From positions 1 through 13,680 of the forward strand of contig CAKRKO010000075.1 of assembly GCA_934358495.1 (NCBI GenBank): a stretch of 13,680 nucleotides of DNA, written 5' to 3'. The position numbers and the translations under genes were made by a program. This document shows, in pieces, positions 1 through 7,359 of this stretch. How positions within the stretch are numbered: the stretch's first letter is position 1; each line of letters opens with the position of its first letter. Origin of the DNA: an uncultured Eubacterium sp. (GTDB taxonomy: Bacteria; Bacillota; Clostridia; Lachnospirales; Lachnospiraceae). Below the pieces are notes generated by a model. That model had not been told where the DNA came from. It made no database searches and was given only the letters and a program-made list of their open reading frames with translations.

Positions 1-514
1 GTATACAAAATACCCTTTTTCTTAAATTCCGGATCTTTTGTCAGAAAATACTGTGTCCATCCAAGCACTGCCTGCTTAAAGTTGTTACTGGAAAAGATGG
101 TTGAGCTGTTATATCCGTTTGCTGAAGAATACACCCCCACTGAAACGCAGAGCAGAAAAAGATTGGATACAATCCAACCAGCACCGGTTGTAACGGCAGT
201 AATGAGGATACCACTAATCCTGCCGCATCCACCAAGATGGCTAATTTTCGCATATTTATGTCTGTATAGTTCGTCAACAGGTACGAAATCACCACTCCTC
301 CACCAAAAAGCGGTAATGCAAGGAATCGTAAGAGCACATCATACCACTCACCCGATACCAGCGACGCTGCCATTTCCATGATATTTCCGGTCTGTGCAGA
401 ACCAAAATTTCCCATATGTAATAAAATCGCATAGGCTCCAAGAAATCCACCCACAAGGGCAAAATTCCAGTGAATCAAAGCTTCCCAATTATCTTTCGTC
501 AACTTTTTTCTCAT
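1..514 (-). pseudogene. Frameshifted YoaK/DUF1275 family membrane protein, 3' end outside window
   Basis: The first 127 residues, up to FFCSAFQWG, are about 92% identical by eye to the intact YoaK/DUF1275 protein at 7424-8161, including the family-like FGSAQTGNIMEM segment. After QWG the frame breaks. The intact copy reads aatacacaccccactg where this copy reads aatacacccccactg (129-142, plus strand), a net loss of one base in what is a G5 run on the coding strand. The shifted frame ends in a stop at 41-43. Homology to the intact gene continues in the other frame to base 1, with no further disruption visible, so the lesion is a single frameshift; about 220 bp of 3' sequence lies off the left edge. 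The start ATG keeps the GAAAGGCA ribosome site, and a TATAAT lies at 543-538. Decay is therefore recent, or the break is a sequencing error or slippage site. Confidence 0.82.
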
Positions 515-529
515 TGTATCTGCCTTTCT
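1..529 (-). repeat. Direct repeat, left copy (YoaK gene duplication)
   Basis: This segment matches 7647-8176 in the same orientation, almost base for base over the first 130 nt and at roughly 88-90% by eye after that, apart from the 1-nt deletion. Similarity stops just past the ribosome site (tgcctttct). It continues off the left edge, so the full length of the repeat is not known. Confidence 0.85.
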
Positions 530-652
530 TTTCAGAAATTATAATGTCTTTGATTTTTTTCCTTGCCTATCATAGTACTATCTCTTTTATTAAGCAAAAT
601 TTTTTTATGGCAAATCTTTGACATTATCTATTTTACATAGCAAGTTTTCAGC

Positions 653-686
653 AAAAAACGCCAGCAGATTTTACATCTGCTGACGC
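653..686 (-). terminator. Rho-independent terminator of the SnoaL-MFS-MFS operon
   Basis: On the minus strand a perfect 8-bp stem CAGCAGAT/ATCTGCTG (682-675 with 669-662), extended by two further pairs after one mismatch, is followed by TTTTTT (658-653). It lies about 70 nt after the stop of the second MFS gene and before the YoaK pseudogene. Confidence 0.85.
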
Positions 687-756
687 TCTTACTTATCGTT
701 ATAATGGTTAGTGGTTCTGGTTTTCTGATTCCTGCGTTTCCGTTTCGCTCATAAAA

Positions 757-1953
757 TTACCTTTTCTGCGTACTATTTATGTTAGATTGTTTTGAATTAC
801 TATTAAATGGATTGACCAAAAACAACCCTATTGCAAGCACACTACACAAAATTATATCTGCTAATAACAATTTGGTTAAATTATATCCCGTCAAAATCAT
901 CCAGAAAGAACTTAAAAATCCACCCAAATTCATAAAAGCTAAAATAATTGATGTACCCGTTCCAATAGTTGATGATGGGGTCGCTATTCCAACCCATTCG
1001 GTAAACGCTGCAAACTGCCAGTTAAATCCTATTCCTATCAATCCATATCCTATTCCCATAATAACTGCAGTCTGTCCCACCAAAATAATCCCTGCACCAA
1101 GTGCCACACATCCGAACGCCAATAAAAACATTGCGCGTTTTATATATTTAAACAATATGCCAAACAGCAATCCCGCAAACATTCCTGTTACAGAAAATGC
1201 AGTAAGTGCCACTGCTGCTGCGGTTGCTCCACCTGCATGTCTGACTTCATATAATGTGGATGCACTCATCATAACACTCAAATTGCACACCTGAAAAACC
1301 AGCATCAGTATCCCAATCAGTAATACTATTGGTGCATTTAATTTCTCTATCCTTATTTTTTTACTTGTATTTCTAACTGCTTTCAATTCTTCATCCGGCA
1401 GAAAAAATGACATAATCACCGCAATTACAAAGAATATATGTCCTCCAAAAGCCAAATTCCATGAAATATCAGCCAACACACCTGAAAGCATCTGAAATAC
1501 AATTCCACCAATATTCATTGTAAAAGTCCCGACACCAATCAACATTGCACGCTTATTTCCCTGAAAATGTATCATGATCAGTGCATTTCCAAGCGGTGCG
1601 ATCAATCCCATTGCGAAACCAAATACAAGGCGTACCACCAGAATCAATGCATAACTGTTCATAAAGACAGGCAGGATTCCAAAAATCAGGCACAAGATAC
1701 TTCCCAGTATCGCCAGTGTTTTTGTCTTAATCTTCTTTCCCATCACCGCTCCAGCGATCAGCGAACCTGCCATCATGCTCAAAGTGGCTACCGTCTGTAT
1801 AAACGAAACATCCTGATTGGGGAATTGTGCCGCCAGCGTGGCCAGTGCCGGTGTGATGGCATTGGAACCAAGACCCATCAACGTAAGGCTCAGCATTGCC
1901 ATGGTCGCCAGCATCCCCGTCCCGCTAGTTTTTGTTTGTTGATAACTACTCAT
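757..1953 (-). CDS. MFS transporter (DHA1-like), second transporter of the operon
   Basis: The product is a 398-residue major facilitator protein with about 12 hydrophobic segments. After a short polar N-terminus (MSSYQQTKTSGTG) comes TM1 with GLGSNAITPALATLA. The loop motif GKKIKTKTLAIL (about 73-84) occupies the loop 2-3 position, and RLVFGFAMGLIAPLGNAL fits TM4-5. A charged central loop (about 187-203) splits the two six-helix halves. It resembles drug:H+ antiporter-type MFS proteins more than the OFA family and is not a duplicate of its upstream neighbour. The start lies 3 nt after the stop of the first MFS gene, and its GCGGAG ribosome site sits inside the last codons of that gene, so translation is probably coupled. 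It is the last gene of the operon. Substrate and direction are unknown; export of a reduced end product is a plausible inference because the partner transporter is antiporter-like. Confidence 0.85.
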   Translation of the reverse strand: MSSYQQTKTSGTGMLATMAMLSLTLMGLGSNAITPALATLAAQFPNQDVSFIQTVATLSMMAGSLIAGAVMGKKIKTKTLAILGSILCLIFGILPVFMNSYALILVVRLVFGFAMGLIAPLGNALIMIHFQGNKRAMLIGVGTFTMNIGGIVFQMLSGVLADISWNLAFGGHIFFVIAVIMSFFLPDEELKAVRNTSKKIRIEKLNAPIVLLIGILMLVFQVCNLSVMMSASTLYEVRHAGGATAAAVALTAFSVTGMFAGLLFGILFKYIKRAMFLLAFGCVALGAGIILVGQTAVIMGIGYGLIGIGFNWQFAAFTEWVGIATPSSTIGTGTSIILAFMNLGGFLSSFWMILTGYNLTKLLLADIILCSVLAIGLFLVNPFNSNSKQSNINSTQKR

Positions 1954-1956
1954 TTT

Positions 1957-3243
1957 TTACTCCGCAATATGTTCTGACTGATCATATAATTCCGTTCTTC
2001 CAAGTGGTTTATTAGAACAAAGTGCAAATAAAACAGCACCAATTGCGGAACAGATGATCAATCCAATAAATGTCGCCTTGAAACTTCCGGTTACACTTGC
2101 GAGACTTCCAACCAGCATAAATCCAAAGGATCTTACAATCGTATTTAAAATAAATACGACTGTCCATGCAGAATCAAAATCATATCTTCCCCATACAGAT
2201 GCTGTCATGGAAATAGCAAGGTTATTTGCTCCACCGATAATGGATGCAAACATTACCAGCGCAATATACATCGTAATAATGTTTGGCACCAGTGCGATGC
2301 ACACAGATACAATGAAATAGATAAACATTGCAATGGTTGTCATCCGTGTACCGATTTTTTCATCAATAATGCCCCAGATAACAGATGCCGGCATCGCTAT
2401 AAAAGAGGTTACTCCCATTAGGAAAATCGCCTGATTCATCTCAATTCCTGCTGACGCACACATTGGAATAAAGTTACTCATAATTCCAACGGTAAACATA
2501 ACCAGAACTCCACCGCCAATTCCAATAAACCATGTTTCCTTTGTTCTTAAAAGTTTTCCAACTGTCCATGGACTGGTCTGACGATATTTCATACCTTTCG
2601 CATGCATTGCTTCCAGTTTTTCTTTTGTTAAAGTACGGTCATTATCCGGGTACGCACCACACTGCTCCGGATCACTTTTTACCAGAAATGCGCAAACCAC
2701 TGCCAGAATTACAAAGGCAATCGCATACAGGTCGAAGGATGCTGCAAAGCTGAAATGCTCGATCATGAATGTCTGGCTCTTAATATAGGTTAGTCCAACC
2801 ATACATGCACCTACAGTTACAAATCCCATAACAGAACCTTTTCTGGTCGGGAACCAGTTTGCGATCAGAGATGCAAGACCGATCTGGCAATATGCACTGG
2901 ATGCGATAACGCAGATGGTATACCACAATGCATAGGTACCAATGGATGTAACACGTCCCCACATAAACATTGATACAGCCCCCATAATACAGCCTGCAAG
3001 TATCAGTGATTTTGGTCCGCGTTTTTTACACCACCAGCCAAATACAGCTGCTGCAATAATTGATAAAATGTTTGCCATTGTTCCAAAACCATTCAATACG
3101 GCAATATCCCATCCGTACATGACGTTATATTCCGACATAATTACATTCAGAGATGTTACCGGACATCCTGAACCTACCCAAAACAGGAAAAAGCAAAATA
3201 TTACAATACCCCAGCCTTTTGCTCCATAGTTAAATTTTTTCAT
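1957..3243 (-). CDS. OFA-type MFS transporter (oxalate/formate antiporter-like)
   Basis: The product is a 428-residue 12-TM major facilitator protein. NWFPTRKGSVMGFVTVGACMVG (about 129-150) is the typical TM4-5 loop of the oxalate:formate antiporter/monocarboxylate (OFA) family, and WCKKRGPKSLILAG (about 71-84) is the loop 2-3 motif. A hydrophilic central loop (about 189-225) separates the halves. OFA members move small organic anions, often as substrate/product exchange, and MFS proteins of this type also accompany clostridial steroid and phenolic-acid genes. The gene begins 36 nt after the SnoaL-like gene with a GAGGAGG ribosome site 7 nt before ATG, and is followed 3 nt later by a second MFS gene. 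Uptake of the locus substrate, or antiport of substrate against product, is the likely role. The substrate cannot be read from the sequence. Confidence 0.88.
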   Translation of the reverse strand: MKKFNYGAKGWGIVIFCFFLFWVGSGCPVTSLNVIMSEYNVMYGWDIAVLNGFGTMANILSIIAAAVFGWWCKKRGPKSLILAGCIMGAVSMFMWGRVTSIGTYALWYTICVIASSAYCQIGLASLIANWFPTRKGSVMGFVTVGACMVGLTYIKSQTFMIEHFSFAASFDLYAIAFVILAVVCAFLVKSDPEQCGAYPDNDRTLTKEKLEAMHAKGMKYRQTSPWTVGKLLRTKETWFIGIGGGVLVMFTVGIMSNFIPMCASAGIEMNQAIFLMGVTSFIAMPASVIWGIIDEKIGTRMTTIAMFIYFIVSVCIALVPNIITMYIALVMFASIIGGANNLAISMTASVWGRYDFDSAWTVVFILNTIVRSFGFMLVGSLASVTGSFKATFIGLIICSAIGAVLFALCSNKPLGRTELYDQSEHIAE

Positions 3244-3279
3244 ATCCGAACCTCCTCTTATTAAGGCTTATGTGCGACT

Positions 3280-4095
3280 TTAATTGTCCCCTTTCCACGG
3301 ATCCTTTTCTTCCAAATATACGAAATACTCCTCCAGCGTAAAATCGTTCTGTTCAAAAGTATACTCGATTTTATCTTCCACTGTCGGTTTATGTAATGCA
3401 TGTTTTCTGGAACCCTCAAATGTTTCATATGGCTCTGGCGGCTGTGGCCAGAATTTACGAACTTTATTTACGTCATATTCTTCACAGAAGGATTTCTGAC
3501 GCTCTGCAAATCCAGGCATATCTGTCGGCACAAAATCGTCATGTGGCCGCTGCTCGGTAAACGGTTTGCAGGTCGGACACATAATATCCGGCATGATCTG
3601 CAGATGCCAGATTTTCCAGTGACCGTTTTCAACAATAAAATCTGCCTGATACTTTCCATACATCCAATTTGGATCAAACGGACAATCTGGATCTTCCGGA
3701 TGTTCTTTTGCTGTCTCCGGTCCAAACGTCTGCCACTCTGCTTTTGCGGTTTTGCAGTCTGCTGCAACTTCAATTAACGGATTATAGATTGGATGCTCAC
3801 AATACCATCCTTTTCTTGCTCCGATAGACTGTTCATGTTTTGCAATTCCTTCTACATAATTCTCATAAAGACCTTCTGCCTCATGATACTGTCCCCACAT
3901 TGCAATTTCGATTGCCACCCCGGGCGTTCTCATTGCAAACTGATCCAGACAGTCACGCTGCCTTCCGCCGGAATGATAATAATTATAGCGAGCCATTGTA
4001 TTTGCGATTTCTGTCACAGCCTGCGCCCGCGCAAGCTGAAGCTTTACCGCTTCCAGTTCTTTTTCAAGTAATTCCAGTCTTTCTTCCTGTCCCAT
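3280..4095 (-). CDS. Long SnoaL/NTF2-fold protein, putative lyase/isomerase/hydratase
   Basis: The product is a 271-residue soluble protein without a signal peptide. Residues 3-25 form a heptad-like helix (EERLELLEKELEAVKLQ). Residues about 26-170 look like a SnoaL-like/NTF2 alpha+beta cone: AVTEIANTMARYNYYHSGG at the start and a final strand pair ADFIVENGHWKIWHLQIM. Conserved-looking polar residues include Y37, Y40, H41, D51, H87 and H164. The helix-then-domain layout resembles BaiE, the bile-acid 7-alpha dehydratase, but BaiE is about 166 residues. Here roughly 100 extra C-terminal residues follow, with a CPTC pair (173-176) and a Trp/Pro-rich tail. It is the first gene of the operon, with an AAGGAG ribosome site 8 nt before ATG. 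The fold call is fair; the reaction (dehydration, isomerisation or cyclisation of the ene-reductase substrate or product) is inference. Confidence 0.72.
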   Translation of the reverse strand: MGQEERLELLEKELEAVKLQLARAQAVTEIANTMARYNYYHSGGRQRDCLDQFAMRTPGVAIEIAMWGQYHEAEGLYENYVEGIAKHEQSIGARKGWYCEHPIYNPLIEVAADCKTAKAEWQTFGPETAKEHPEDPDCPFDPNWMYGKYQADFIVENGHWKIWHLQIMPDIMCPTCKPFTEQRPHDDFVPTDMPGFAERQKSFCEEYDVNKVRKFWPQPPEPYETFEGSRKHALHKPTVEDKIEYTFEQNDFTLEEYFVYLEEKDPWKGDN

Positions 4096-4145
4096 TACAA
4101 AATCTCCTTCTACATTATTTTTTATTCCAGTGTGATCTTGTAATT

Positions 4146-4174
4146 ATCATACTTTATATTTATGTCTCTGTACA
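4146..4174 (-). promoter_or_regulatory. Promoter of the SnoaL-MFS-MFS operon
   Basis: On the minus strand, TGTACA (4174-4169) is followed after 17 nt by TATGAT (4151-4146), giving a predicted start near 4139 and a leader of about 43 nt. The -35 hexamer is fused to the proximal arm of the 43-nt operator, which is where a LysR-type activator would contact RNA polymerase. The ene-reductase promoter has the same -35 and the same 17-nt spacing. Confidence 0.55.
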
Positions 4175-4212
4175 TTGAATAAACCGCATCCTTCTGTTCC
4201 AAAAATTCAATG
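4170..4212. promoter_or_regulatory. Operator copy A, predicted LysR-type regulator binding site
   Basis: The site has perfect inverted arms CATTGAAT (4173-4180) and ATTCAATG (4205-4212) separated by 24 nt, with a conserved CTGTTCC block before the right arm (4194-4200). It matches 7355-7397 at 35 of 43 positions with no gaps; the mismatches cluster in the spacer. It lies in the divergent lysR/SnoaL intergenic region. One arm touches the operon's -35 and the other touches the expected -35 region of lysR. Autorepression of lysR with co-inducer-dependent activation of the operon is the usual LTTR arrangement and is inferred here. Confidence 0.7.
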
Positions 4213-4231
4213 CGATATTTCCCTCTGTTCC

Positions 4232-4240
4232 TGTTATAAT
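4232..4240 (+). promoter_or_regulatory. Extended -10 promoter of the LysR gene
   Basis: TGTTATAAT combines a TGn extension with a consensus TATAAT (4235-4240). No good -35 is present at 16-18 nt, as is common for extended -10 promoters. The right arm of operator copy A ends at 4212, about 22 nt upstream of the -10, so a bound regulator would block or modulate this promoter. The predicted start is about 48 nt before the LysR ATG. Confidence 0.55.
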
Positions 4241-4295
4241 AGAAACAGGGAATACGACATATTTTTTTGAATCATGTTCATGGAGGAACGCAATT

Positions 4296-5192
4296 ATGAC
4301 ATTTGAACAACTGGAATATTTTTTGACTACTGCGAAATACATGAATTTATCCAAGGCTGCTGCTGAGCTTTTTATCAGCCATTCTGCCATCAGCAAAAGC
4401 ATTTCCGCGCTGGAAGAAGAGCTTGGTACCCGCCTCTTTGTCCGTAAAAATAATGTACTCACTCTTACACCATCGGGTGAGTATCTGCAAAAACAAAGTG
4501 CGTATCTCCTTCAGATCTGGAATACAACCAAACAGCAGCTTCAGCTCATTGAGAACTCTATTTCAGGTACCATCACATGGTCAATTCCGCCCATGTTTGA
4601 AACAAAACTATTTTCAACCATCACAAAGATGGGACAAATGCATCCGGAGATCAATTTTATATTTAACTCAGAAGATCCGCTTCTGATCCTTCAGACCATA
4701 AAAAATAACCGTGCGGATATTGGAATTGTATTTTCCTACCAGTTAGATGAACTGGATCAGGACATCGAATACCGATATCTGTTTAAAGATGCTTTCTGTG
4801 CCATTGTAAATGCACAGCATCCACTGGCTTCCCGTGAAAGCGTCTGTCTGGAAGATTTGAAAAACGAATGTCTTATCTTCCCACCAAAACGCGCAAATAT
4901 TAATCCGGAAATCAAACCACTGCAAAAGTTTCTTGATTTCGATTATCATAAAATTTATCAGGCAAACGGACTGGATGAATTATTTTTTCAGATTGCCATC
5001 AACAAGGGAATATCCATTCTTCCCAAAGGGACTCTTCAGGGGCGCAATTTTGATTTTAAGACACTGCCAATCCGCGATATCGAAGATACCTATTATACCT
5101 GCCTCGTCTGGGAAAAAAAGAATACAAATCCGGTCATTCCATTTGTAACAGAGCAAATTCTCAGCCAGTTTCAGACAGAAACTCTGACCTGA
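4296..5192 (+). CDS. LysR-type transcriptional regulator
   Basis: The product is 298 residues, the usual LTTR length. Residues 1-60 carry the winged helix-turn-helix (MTFEQLEYFLTTAKYMNLSK..., LFISHSAISKSISALEEELG, RLFVRKNNVLTLTPSG). A linker helix follows, and from about residue 90 a periplasmic-binding-protein-like effector domain (IRADIGIVFSYQ-type strand, the HPLA segment near 169, a C-terminal NKGISILPKG). The start has a GGAGG site 9 nt upstream. It is transcribed divergently from the SnoaL-MFS-MFS operon and convergently to the ene-reductase. Paired inverted-repeat sites lie next to its own gene and in front of the ene-reductase, so it probably controls both units in response to the pathway substrate or an intermediate. 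The effector is unknown. Confidence 0.93.
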   Translation: MTFEQLEYFLTTAKYMNLSKAAAELFISHSAISKSISALEEELGTRLFVRKNNVLTLTPSGEYLQKQSAYLLQIWNTTKQQLQLIENSISGTITWSIPPMFETKLFSTITKMGQMHPEINFIFNSEDPLLILQTIKNNRADIGIVFSYQLDELDQDIEYRYLFKDAFCAIVNAQHPLASRESVCLEDLKNECLIFPPKRANINPEIKPLQKFLDFDYHKIYQANGLDELFFQIAINKGISILPKGTLQGRNFDFKTLPIRDIEDTYYTCLVWEKKNTNPVIPFVTEQILSQFQTETLT

Positions 5193-5233
5193 CATACCAC
5201 AACAATAAACCTGAACCGATTTTTCTTACGTAT

Positions 5234-5281
5234 AAAAAGCGGGCAGCTATATGATCACTTTCATATAACTGCCCGCTTTTT
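5234..5281. terminator. Bidirectional terminator between lysR and the ene-reductase gene
   Basis: A long stem pairs aaaaagcgggcag + tatatga (5234-5254) with tcatata + ctgcccgcttttt (5261-5281), with a single C/A mismatch (5247/5268) and a 6-nt loop. A-tract and T-tract flank a GC-rich core, so it can terminate in both directions. It lies between the lysR stop (5192) and the ene-reductase stop (5307). Confidence 0.92.
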
Positions 5282-5306
5282 TGCTTAGCTTTGGGGGAAA
5301 ATTAAT

Positions 5307-7253
5307 TTATGCAAGATCTACTGCCGAATGATATCCCATTCCAACAGCATCTACAATACGACCGCTTTTGAAACAATCACCAATAGCAACCACATCATAA
5401 CAATATTTCTGCATTTCCTCGGTTACACTGGTATCTTCTTTCATTCCGACACAATAAAGAACTGTATCCGCTTCAAAAAATACCTCTTTGCCATCCTTAT
5501 CCTCTCCATAAACACCCTCCGGTGTAATTCTGATCACAGTAGTATTTACTGTTCCATGGATCGGACGTTCCGACCAGTATGCCATCATACCACAATGATG
5601 GAACGGGTTATCTTCCGGTGCCAGTTCACTTCCCATCTCAACAACTTCAACCTCATGACCAGTATTTGCCAGATGTGCACCTACTTCACAGCCTACAAGC
5701 CCTCCGCCAATAATAACGATTTTTTTACCGAGTTTTTCAGAATGGTAATATGCATCTGTCGCATACATAACATTCTCACCGTCAATTCCAGGAATATGTG
5801 GAATAATCGGCTTAGCCCCCGTTGCAACAAGTATTGCGTCCGGTTGTAATGCCTCAATTAAGCCCTCGGTAGCTTCTGTACTCAAGCGTACATCGATATT
5901 TCGCTTCATTACCTGCCGAACCAGATATTTGCGATATTTCTTCAGCTGAACTTTAATAGAATCATAATCTGCAAAACGAATCACGCCTCCAAGTTCCTCT
6001 GCTTTTTCTACCAGCACAACTTTGTGACCACGGTCTGCCGCAGTAATGGCTGCTTCCATTCCGGCCACTCCTCCACCTACTACAAGTACTTTTCTGGAAC
6101 ATACAGCCGGCGGTACATGACGTGTACGGTGTTCATGTGCCATATGCGGATTTACCATACATTTTGCCTCAAAAAACGCTACCTTATTTGATCCCAGACA
6201 ATGATTACATCTCAGACATGGTACAATGTCTTCTTCCTGATTTCGACGAATTTTGTTTGGAAGCTGTGGATCAGCCATAATGGCACGCGCCATAGCCACC
6301 ACATCTGCTTTTCCCTCGGCCAGAAAACGTTCAGCCACTTCCGGGCTCGCAATGCCGCCCATTACAACAACTTTCGGCTTTACTCCAGCTTTTTTCATAG
6401 CTTCCGCCCACTTGATATTCAGACCTTCCGGTTGGAACGCAACTTCCTGTGTCAGATATGCCGTTTCCGGGCCACATCCTGCCGAAATATGTACAAAATC
6501 AATCAAATCCTCACATTCTTTTACAAAATAAATACTTTCTTCGATGTCTTTTCCATCTTCACAATAATCTACGGCTGAAATACGAAGTTCAATCAGGAAA
6601 TCTTCTCCACAGACTTCCCGGATTCTCTGCAGGATCATTTTCGGGAACCGGATGCGATTCTCCGGACTTCCACCGTATTTATCCGTACGCTTATTAAAAT
6701 GCGGTGACAAAAACTGATTGAGCAGCATTTCATGCCCTGCATGGATCATACACATCTGAAATCCACAGCCTTTTAAAAATTTGGCAATATTTGCATAATA
6801 CTCCACGGTATCAAGAATCATTTGCTCTGTCATCTGAACAACTTCCACACCATCTTCACGGATAAATCCCATGGAACTCATCGGCGGTGTATTGGAATTT
6901 TCCGCCAGTCCAGCCATAAATCCTGCATGGTTAATCTCTGCTGATGCCACAGCACCGTGTTCTTTGATTGCTGTTGCAAGCTCTGTAAATGCCATATCTG
7001 TAAAGCAATTTGTAAAATAGCGGTTAAAATGTCCGCCATTATCACCATAACCACCCGGACCTGTAATATTGCCCTGTGTAATCTGCGCTACACCACCGCG
7101 CGCTTTTTCTTCAATATATTCGATGCCCAAATCATTTGGTGCACCGTATGTTACATGTGACAATGCACATGGCGCCAGAAAAATATGGTTTTTAAAATGA
7201 ACCCCTTTTACAGAAAATGGCGCCATCAGATGCGGATACTTCTGTACGATCAT
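5307..7253 (-). CDS. FMN/4Fe-4S/FAD ene-reductase, old yellow enzyme superfamily (2,4-dienoyl-CoA reductase/BaiCD-like)
   Basis: The 648-residue product reduces activated C=C bonds in this superfamily. Residues 9-335 form the FMN TIM barrel (FSVKGVHFKNHIFLAPC; the HAGHEMLLNQFLSP loop at 171-184; KYGGSPENRIRF at 192-203). Cysteines 346, 349, 352 and 365 (C-x2-C-x2-C-x12-C) bind a 4Fe-4S cluster with the trimethylamine dehydrogenase spacing. Two dinucleotide folds follow: VVGGGVAGMEAA (about 391-402) for FAD and IIGGGLVGCEVG (514-525) for NAD(P)H. H171/H174 match the substrate-anion-binding pair of OYE enzymes, but the Tyr that donates a proton in OYE1 (Y196) is Met176. I start at 7253 because AAGGAG lies 6 nt upstream; an in-frame ATG at 7277 lacks a good site. 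Length and domain order equal BaiCD/BaiH and clostridial enoate reductases. The substrate is not determined; steroids, bile acids, flavonoids and aromatic acrylates are all possible. Confidence 0.9.
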   Translation of the reverse strand: MIVQKYPHLMAPFSVKGVHFKNHIFLAPCALSHVTYGAPNDLGIEYIEEKARGGVAQITQGNITGPGGYGDNGGHFNRYFTNCFTDMAFTELATAIKEHGAVASAEINHAGFMAGLAENSNTPPMSSMGFIREDGVEVVQMTEQMILDTVEYYANIAKFLKGCGFQMCMIHAGHEMLLNQFLSPHFNKRTDKYGGSPENRIRFPKMILQRIREVCGEDFLIELRISAVDYCEDGKDIEESIYFVKECEDLIDFVHISAGCGPETAYLTQEVAFQPEGLNIKWAEAMKKAGVKPKVVVMGGIASPEVAERFLAEGKADVVAMARAIMADPQLPNKIRRNQEEDIVPCLRCNHCLGSNKVAFFEAKCMVNPHMAHEHRTRHVPPAVCSRKVLVVGGGVAGMEAAITAADRGHKVVLVEKAEELGGVIRFADYDSIKVQLKKYRKYLVRQVMKRNIDVRLSTEATEGLIEALQPDAILVATGAKPIIPHIPGIDGENVMYATDAYYHSEKLGKKIVIIGGGLVGCEVGAHLANTGHEVEVVEMGSELAPEDNPFHHCGMMAYWSERPIHGTVNTTVIRITPEGVYGEDKDGKEVFFEADTVLYCVGMKEDTSVTEEMQKYCYDVVAIGDCFKSGRIVDAVGMGYHSAVDLA

Positions 7254-7330
7254 ATATCTCTCCTTCTCCAAAAACATACTTACAAGTTTCTTTTATCATC
7301 ACACTGGAAATGTCTTTGTTTTACACTTCT

Positions 7331-7359
7331 ACTGTAATAGATTCAAAGGAGATTGTACA
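7331..7359 (-). promoter_or_regulatory. Promoter of the ene-reductase gene
   Basis: On the minus strand, TGTACA (7359-7354) is followed after 17 nt by TACAGT (7336-7331), predicting a start near 7324 and a leader of about 70 nt. The -10 is weak, as expected for an activator-dependent promoter. The same TGTACA/17-nt geometry and operator overlap are seen at the SnoaL operon promoter. An extra ATTCAA half-site (7341-7346) falls in the spacer. Confidence 0.5.

Noticed and set aside
779..1294. Plus-strand open frame of 171 codons antisense to the second MFS gene
   Set aside because: It is a complementary-frame artefact of a gene rich in hydrophobic codons; the MFS protein on the other strand is unambiguous.
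3280..4095. Bacterial chalcone isomerase paired with enoate reductase, as in Eubacterium ramulus
   Set aside because: The protein shows a SnoaL-type layout and none of the sequence features I recall of that chalcone isomerase.
4230..4249. CCTGTT-N8-AACAGG inverted repeat over the lysR promoter, as a second operator
   Set aside because: The arms are only 6 bp and the repeat is not found at the ene-reductase promoter, so chance is likely.
4296..4462. Open frame on the minus strand overlapping the LysR start and intergenic region
   Set aside because: It runs antisense to the LysR coding region and operator, has no family resemblance or ribosome site, and reads as a shadow frame.
757..7253. Direct assignment of the locus to the bile-acid bai operon
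   Set aside because: No BaiB, BaiA or BaiF/K homolog is present, the SnoaL protein is 271 rather than about 166 residues, and the gene order and regulator differ.
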